Assembly (NCBI RefSeq): GCF_000313755.1
Contig: NZ_AMZB01000121.1
Span: forward strand, 227,037-291,036
DNA from: Pseudomonas nitroreducens TX1
GTDB taxonomy: Bacteria; Pseudomonadota; Gammaproteobacteria; Pseudomonadales; Pseudomonadaceae
Length of the DNA: 64,000 nt
Reading direction: 5' to 3'
Each line of letters begins with the position of its first letter. Positions within the stretch are counted from its first letter, which is position 1. Shown piece after piece: positions 60,382 through 64,000 of the stretch. The translations under genes were made by a program, and so were the position numbers. The notes under the pieces are model-generated. The model searched no databases, had not been told where the DNA came from, and worked only from the letters and a program-made list of their open reading frames with translations.

Positions 60382-61025
60382 TATGACCGACAGTGTTCGG
60401 CTCTCCTTTCTCCAGGCGAGCGGACACAACTAGCCCTCGCCATTCACGATTAAACTTTTCTTGGGACGAACGGAGACATGCAGGGCTTGACGCCCTACAT
60501 GATGCGGATAGACAATGGATTTGTCAGGCACTCAAATCTGACTTCTCCACAGAGGCCCAAGGTAGCACTTGGGCCTTTGTCTATCTGACTCCTAGCACCC
60601 ACTGTTTAGCTAGACGTCATGTGTTCACCCCTTCTCTTCGGCCATAGACCCACTTCCTGGACCAACTGTTTAGTTACTGGTTAGGCCTACGGCAGTAACC
60701 CTCTCTGTCTCGTGGTATCTTTTCCCGAATCGGCGAACCAAAGGCAAGCCGCCATAGTACCTTCATCAATTGTCAACTGACAACAAAAAAAGTTGCACGA
60801 AATACAGTTAGATTACTGCCTACGCACATACAGAAACAGCACTACATAGCTACGCGGGCAAGCTAAAACCTATCACCCAAAAGTAGAATCGGAAACTTGC
60901 ATATATTTATAGCATAAAATTATCAGAACAATAGAAAATTAAAGACTTCAGAATTATTTCTTTATGTGCTTTTACACAGCCAAACTTAAAGGCTATCCAG
61001 TACAATTTCGCATAGAGATTGAGCC
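60382..61025. promoter_or_regulatory. Divergent intergenic region between tnsA and tniQ
   Basis: AT-rich spacer of about 640 bases without a plausible gene. It contains an inverted repeat TTGTCA-AC-TGACAA near 60770, two copies of ACTGTTTAG (near 60600 and 60664) and a short hairpin AGGGC-TTGAC-GCCCT near 60483. These are candidate regulatory sites for tnsABC and tniQ. Confidence 0.45.
60553..60577 (+). terminator. Hairpin with short T-run in the tnsA-tniQ spacer
   Basis: AGGCCCAAG, six bases, CTTGGGCCT, then TTGTC. A 9-bp perfect stem. It may be a terminator or attenuator; strand assignment is uncertain. Confidence 0.5.
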
Positions 61026-62642
61026 ATGAAAAATCATATCGACGGCTCAAAGGGCACCACCCCTGAAATATTTCTAAAATGGCTGCCGGACGAGAGCTTT
61101 TTCAGCATATGTAGTCGCTTCAGCTTTTTACTGGGGAGTATCAACCCAGCAACAACGCTTAGATTCTTATTTAACAACCCACGCAATAATGTTGCTCATG
61201 ACTTTCCACAGAATCTAGACGCGTTGAAGCATGGAATCTCATCCTTACTTGGCGACCCCGAGAGCATAATTCGAAATCACACTATATTACCGTTCTTTTT
61301 CCCCTTCCAATCGACAGAACATATTTACGAAGCGATATATGCTTTGCGAGCACCAGTGCTTGGGTCTATAAAATACCAACTAGGCCTATTGACTGGACGC
61401 TTTGGCGCCGAGCACCCCTTGAAAGCATGTAGTGCCTGTATGCAGCAGGATATAGACTCGCATGGAGTAGCCTACTGGCATCTAACACATCAGTATCCGG
61501 GATTAATTATCTGTCCGACACACGACATCAGGCTTCAGGAGTGCACTTTAAATCGCCAATGGTCTGGGCGCTTTCAATGGGTTTTGCCCTGCGCCGCGCA
61601 CCTGACACCCCAGACGCCGCTTCCTGAGAAGCATGTAACGCATGCTATCCGTCTTCTCTCCGAGTCGATCCTTGATCTCTCATCCATAGGGAACTCAAGG
61701 ACTTTTGATCCACAGTTGGTGGCAACTGTTTATCGTGATCGTCTGCGAGAGATCGGCGTTAATCTTAGGCATCCGAACACAATATCTTCATTTGTTGAAT
61801 ACTCGACCAGCCTCCAACAACTCCATCCACTGACATCTCTCCCCACCACCACACAGACTGCTATTAATTATATATACCAACTAACTAGAAGCCCCCGAGG
61901 CCACCTCCATCCGCTCAAGCACCTAGTCTTTATAACTTGGTTATTTAGCAGCCTAAGCAGATTTATTAAGACATATGACTTGGCCTATCTCTATCGTGAT
62001 CGCGAGAGCGTTGATATGCCCAACAAACACGATCACAACCCAATTTTAACACCCAAGAATCATCCTGAAGCAGCCGTCACTCGCCTCCCCAAGCCCAAAG
62101 TACTTAAGCCGCCTATACGCGCCGAGCTAATCACCTTTCTGAAAGAAGGGTTCCCAAAGCAAGAGCTCTGCGAGAAATTTCACATTACCGTGTCCACAAT
62201 AAACAAGTTACTTCGATCTTCTCCCGAGGTGAAATTAGCTTGGGAAGCGGCATTTACTAATAATCGTCTTACCAAAAATCGAGCGTGCTGGACTGAACTA
62301 ATCACGATGAACCCCACGTCAAGTCCAAAAGATATACGCGCTATTAAACCCGGTCTTTACGCATGGCTATATCGCAACGACAGGAAGTGGCTGAATCAAG
62401 AAAACTTACGCCTTCCAAGCGGTAGGTCTGGGAACAACTCCATAACCAACTGGAAGCAACGGGATACTGAGCTTGAGCGAGCCATAACTTCGTTACTCGA
62501 GAAATCATCAGATCACAGGAGTTCTAAAATCTGCGCCAAGGAAATTTTCATTGCACTCCCTCAACTGTCTAGCCGTCTGCAAAAGCGAGATAAATACCCT
62601 CGCACTCGAATTCTTCTTCGCAAATTAAATCAAGACCATTAA
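61026..62642 (+). CDS. tniQ: TniQ/TnsD-like target-selection protein
   Basis: 538 residues. The N-terminal TniQ domain (PDESFFSICSRFSFLLG) is followed by a zinc-binding region with C135, C138, C163 and H166 (ACSACMQQDI...IICPTHDIRL). The C-terminal 200 residues include a helix-turn-helix-like stretch (KEGFPKQELCEKFHITVSTI). TniQ/TnsD proteins bind a chosen attachment site and recruit TnsC; the long size suggests a TnsD-type site-specific recogniser. It diverges from tnsABC. Confidence 0.85.
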   Translation: MKNHIDGSKGTTPEIFLKWLPDESFFSICSRFSFLLGSINPATTLRFLFNNPRNNVAHDFPQNLDALKHGISSLLGDPESIIRNHTILPFFFPFQSTEHIYEAIYALRAPVLGSIKYQLGLLTGRFGAEHPLKACSACMQQDIDSHGVAYWHLTHQYPGLIICPTHDIRLQECTLNRQWSGRFQWVLPCAAHLTPQTPLPEKHVTHAIRLLSESILDLSSIGNSRTFDPQLVATVYRDRLREIGVNLRHPNTISSFVEYSTSLQQLHPLTSLPTTTQTAINYIYQLTRSPRGHLHPLKHLVFITWLFSSLSRFIKTYDLAYLYRDRESVDMPNKHDHNPILTPKNHPEAAVTRLPKPKVLKPPIRAELITFLKEGFPKQELCEKFHITVSTINKLLRSSPEVKLAWEAAFTNNRLTKNRACWTELITMNPTSSPKDIRAIKPGLYAWLYRNDRKWLNQENLRLPSGRSGNNSITNWKQRDTELERAITSLLEKSSDHRSSKICAKEIFIALPQLSSRLQKRDKYPRTRILLRKLNQDH

Positions 62643-62660
62643 ATAATTTCGGAGCGTGCT

Positions 62661-63257
62661 ATGTCAGTGTGTTTTGAACTGGAACGGCGGATCAAGAGAA
62701 TGGAAAAGGGGAAACCCTTTCTTAGCAGATCATTTCGACACTTGGGCTCACCGAGCTCCGTTAATCAGGCGTTTGTCAGGCTGGTTTACATTGGTGCGCT
62801 GGAGCGACTAGCCCGTGGAATATATATGCGGCCGCTCCACCATTCTGTACTTGGTAGGGTCTCGATACCGGCCGAGAGCTTGGTAGACTTGATCGCAAAG
62901 CAAACCGGAGGGCTGCTCCAATATCACGGTGCTGAGGCGATTCGGCGATTGCGGTTGAGCACACAAGTGCAGGTTCGACGCATCTACTACACCAGCGGGC
63001 GGAGCCGCGAGATCCAAGTCGGGTTGTCGACAGTGCGGCTCCAACATGTACCGCGCAGCTGGCTCCAGTGTGTCGGCTCCGACGCTGGTTTGGCTCTCGT
63101 TGCCCTGCATTACCTGGGTCCCGCAAACGTCAATGACTCAGTGGTGTGTCAGATCGAAAGTCAGCTAAGTGCGAGCGATTTGCAGAAACTTAGGGCCTGT
63201 GCGATGCCTAAATGGATGCTCCTGAAACTACGCACAATGCCCATCCAAACCGACTAA
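62661..63257 (+). CDS. DUF6088/AbiEi-like antitoxin, without its usual partner
   Basis: 198 residues; CGGAGCG precedes ATG 62661. Recognisable segments: SSVNQAFVRLVYIGALERLA (winged helix), ARGIYMRPL, QYHGAEAIRRLRLSTQVQVR and YYTSGRSREIQVG, typical of the DUF6088 / type IV AbiEi-like antitoxins. In other genomes an AbiEii-type nucleotidyltransferase gene follows directly. Here the next 390 bases hold only repeats, so the toxin is missing or the protein has been co-opted, for example as the transposon's regulator. Confidence 0.75.
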   Translation: MSVCFELERRIKRMEKGKPFLSRSFRHLGSPSSVNQAFVRLVYIGALERLARGIYMRPLHHSVLGRVSIPAESLVDLIAKQTGGLLQYHGAEAIRRLRLSTQVQVRRIYYTSGRSREIQVGLSTVRLQHVPRSWLQCVGSDAGLALVALHYLGPANVNDSVVCQIESQLSASDLQKLRACAMPKWMLLKLRTMPIQTD

Positions 63258-63340
63258 GCAGTTCAGCCCCCTGGGGATGATCTGTATCAAGTCGAATTTG
63301 TAGGCGCCCGCTCATCAGCTGAGCACTGGCTGGGAGGGCA

Positions 63341-63400
63341 CAGAATTCAGGTATTTATAGTAGAATTATCCGAAGCACTATAATTGATCATTTATTAACC
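63341..63400. repeat. 60-bp structured repeat, copy 1
   Basis: It shares about 82% of bases with 63466-63525. It begins CAGAATTCAGG and contains TATAGT...ACTATA and TTGATCA-type half-sites. Confidence 0.75.
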
Positions 63401-63465
63401 AACAGCCTGGTTACCTAGCGCGAGATAGGCCGCGCCTTAGCGATTGACGTCACCACTCTCGGCTT

Positions 63466-63525
63466 CAGATTTCAGGCTTTTATAGTGGAATTATCCTGGC
63501 CACTATAATTGGTCATTTCTTGACC
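63466..63525. repeat. 60-bp structured repeat, copy 2
   Basis: It contains two nested inverted repeats: TATAGTGG (63481) with CCACTATA (63500), and GGTCA-TTTCT-TGACC (63511-63525). The spacing from copy 1 is 125 bp. Possible protein-binding sites, or the transposon right end. Confidence 0.75.
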
Positions 63526-63669
63526 AGGCGTGCAGTGCTGTGGCGTTGGAAAGGCTGGGCCATAGAGGTTGTTGGCGACACTTTTAGCAATTGCCGCCGC
63601 CCATGAGTACCGGAAACGCGTCAAGCATGGTGTTTATCCGTGACGCCCTTGTTATGACGCAGAACCACG

Positions 63670-63922
63670 CGGGCTAAGCGAACCGACCAAAGCTGATCCA
63701 GGCTAGTGGTGTAACTCCGGCTCATTAGCTCACGACGCATCCCCAAATCAGGTTCAGCCGGCGCCTACCCGGCCGCACAGTGCCGCGCCCCCAACGCGCA
63801 TTGATAGCACCCATCACGACCATGGCCTTGGTAGAACGCTTGAGTTGGGCAGGGGCGAACAAATCGCCGGTGAATTCTCCGGCAGCGCGGGGATTTGCCA
63901 ATGTGCCAACTGACTTACGCAA
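63670..63922 (-). pseudogene. umuC: umuC C-terminal fragment, frameshifted
   Basis: In one frame, EFTGDLFAPAQ and GAINARWGRGTVRPG match the C-terminal DUF4113-type region of UmuC (Y-family DNA polymerase V). The frame then shifts by one base near 63740, after which MRRELMSRSYTTSLDQLWSV continues the same conserved tail. No catalytic domain is in the window. It is a decayed remnant. Confidence 0.65.
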
Positions 63923-64000
63923 CTACGCTGGACGTCTGCCGGGACCATGGTCATCGGGAAGAAGATAGGGGACGTCCGCTTTGGGTCGATTCTGTTGAAA

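Larger units (their letters stand above)
55805..63600. mobile_element. Tn7-like transposon (TnsABC plus TniQ), boundaries estimated
   Basis: The block holds tnsA, tnsB and tnsC in overlapping order, a divergent tniQ/tnsD gene and a DUF6088-type antitoxin. GC drops and AT-rich intergenic sequence appears relative to the backbone. The left limit is set by the AAAACTGTCG cluster; the right limit by a single near match to that motif at 63576 and the umuC remnant beyond it. The exact terminal bases and any 5-bp duplication could not be determined. Confidence 0.65.

Noticed and set aside
1..64000. CRISPR arrays and rRNA genes
   Set aside because: No regularly spaced identical short repeats and no conserved rRNA segments were seen.

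Overview
The window looks like part of a large conjugative plasmid of Pseudomonas or a close relative. This rests on the GC-rich, Pseudomonas-like coding, frequent GTG/TTG starts, an actin-type partition locus, a plasmid primase operon and a nearly contiguous F-type (MPF_F) mating-pair-formation operon. The set (primase, TraG/TraB/TraC-type transfer genes, HU, DksA-like protein) recalls the IncP-2-like megaplasmids, but I cannot confirm that without a database. No rRNA, credible tRNA or CRISPR array was seen.

Layout. (1) 0-3.0 kb, minus strand: an overlapping operon of a sigma-region-4-like HTH protein, a DnaG-type primase and small membrane or basic proteins. (2) 3.4-8.1 kb: a replication/partition block with an excisionase-like HTH gene, iteron-like repeats, a candidate initiator, ParM and ParR, and a strong terminator. 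(3) 8.1-31.4 kb, minus strand: the transfer region. In transcription order it runs from HU and a palindromic site through an unknown protein, an apparently ATPase-dead RecD2-like protein, the coupling protein, pilin, TraL, TraE, TraK, TraB, lipoproteins, TraC, a HExxH protein, a lytic transglycosylase, a TrbC-like thioredoxin-fold protein, TraF, TraH and TraG, to trailing lipoprotein genes. No relaxase, TraU or TraN is visible here. (4) 31.5-48.6 kb: accessory plasmid genes, mostly of unknown function. They include a zinc-independent DksA2-like factor, a metallo-beta-lactamase-fold lipoprotein, a cold-shock/YbjQ fusion, an Eco1-like zinc-finger acetyltransferase, a C39-like peptidase, a P-loop ATPase, a CI/LexA-like repressor and several membrane or lipoproteins. 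(5) 48.8-53.1 kb: an island bounded by near-identical 31-32 bp direct repeats. It carries a tightly overlapping three-gene operon (winged-helix regulator, polymerase-beta-fold nucleotidyltransferase, PP2C phosphatase) behind a perfect 24-bp palindrome, plus an unknown 450-residue protein. (6) 53.1-55.8 kb: a duplicated membrane-protein gene next to a truncated paralogue, a ProQ/FinO-like RNA chaperone and a DEDDh exonuclease. (7) 55.8 to about 63.6 kb: a Tn7-like transposon (TnsA, TnsB, TnsC, TniQ) of lower GC, with AAAACTGTCG repeats at its left edge and an orphan AbiEi-like antitoxin, ending against a frameshifted umuC remnant.

How the parts fit: primase, partition and transfer genes make the self-transmissible backbone. 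The 31-55 kb segment holds host-interaction and regulatory genes. The most likely undescribed system is the regulator-nucleotidyltransferase-PP2C operon, whose architecture suggests a three-component toxin-antitoxin or anti-phage module in which a phosphatase could modify or reverse the nucleotidyltransferase's action. That role is inference; the domain calls come from motifs read directly.
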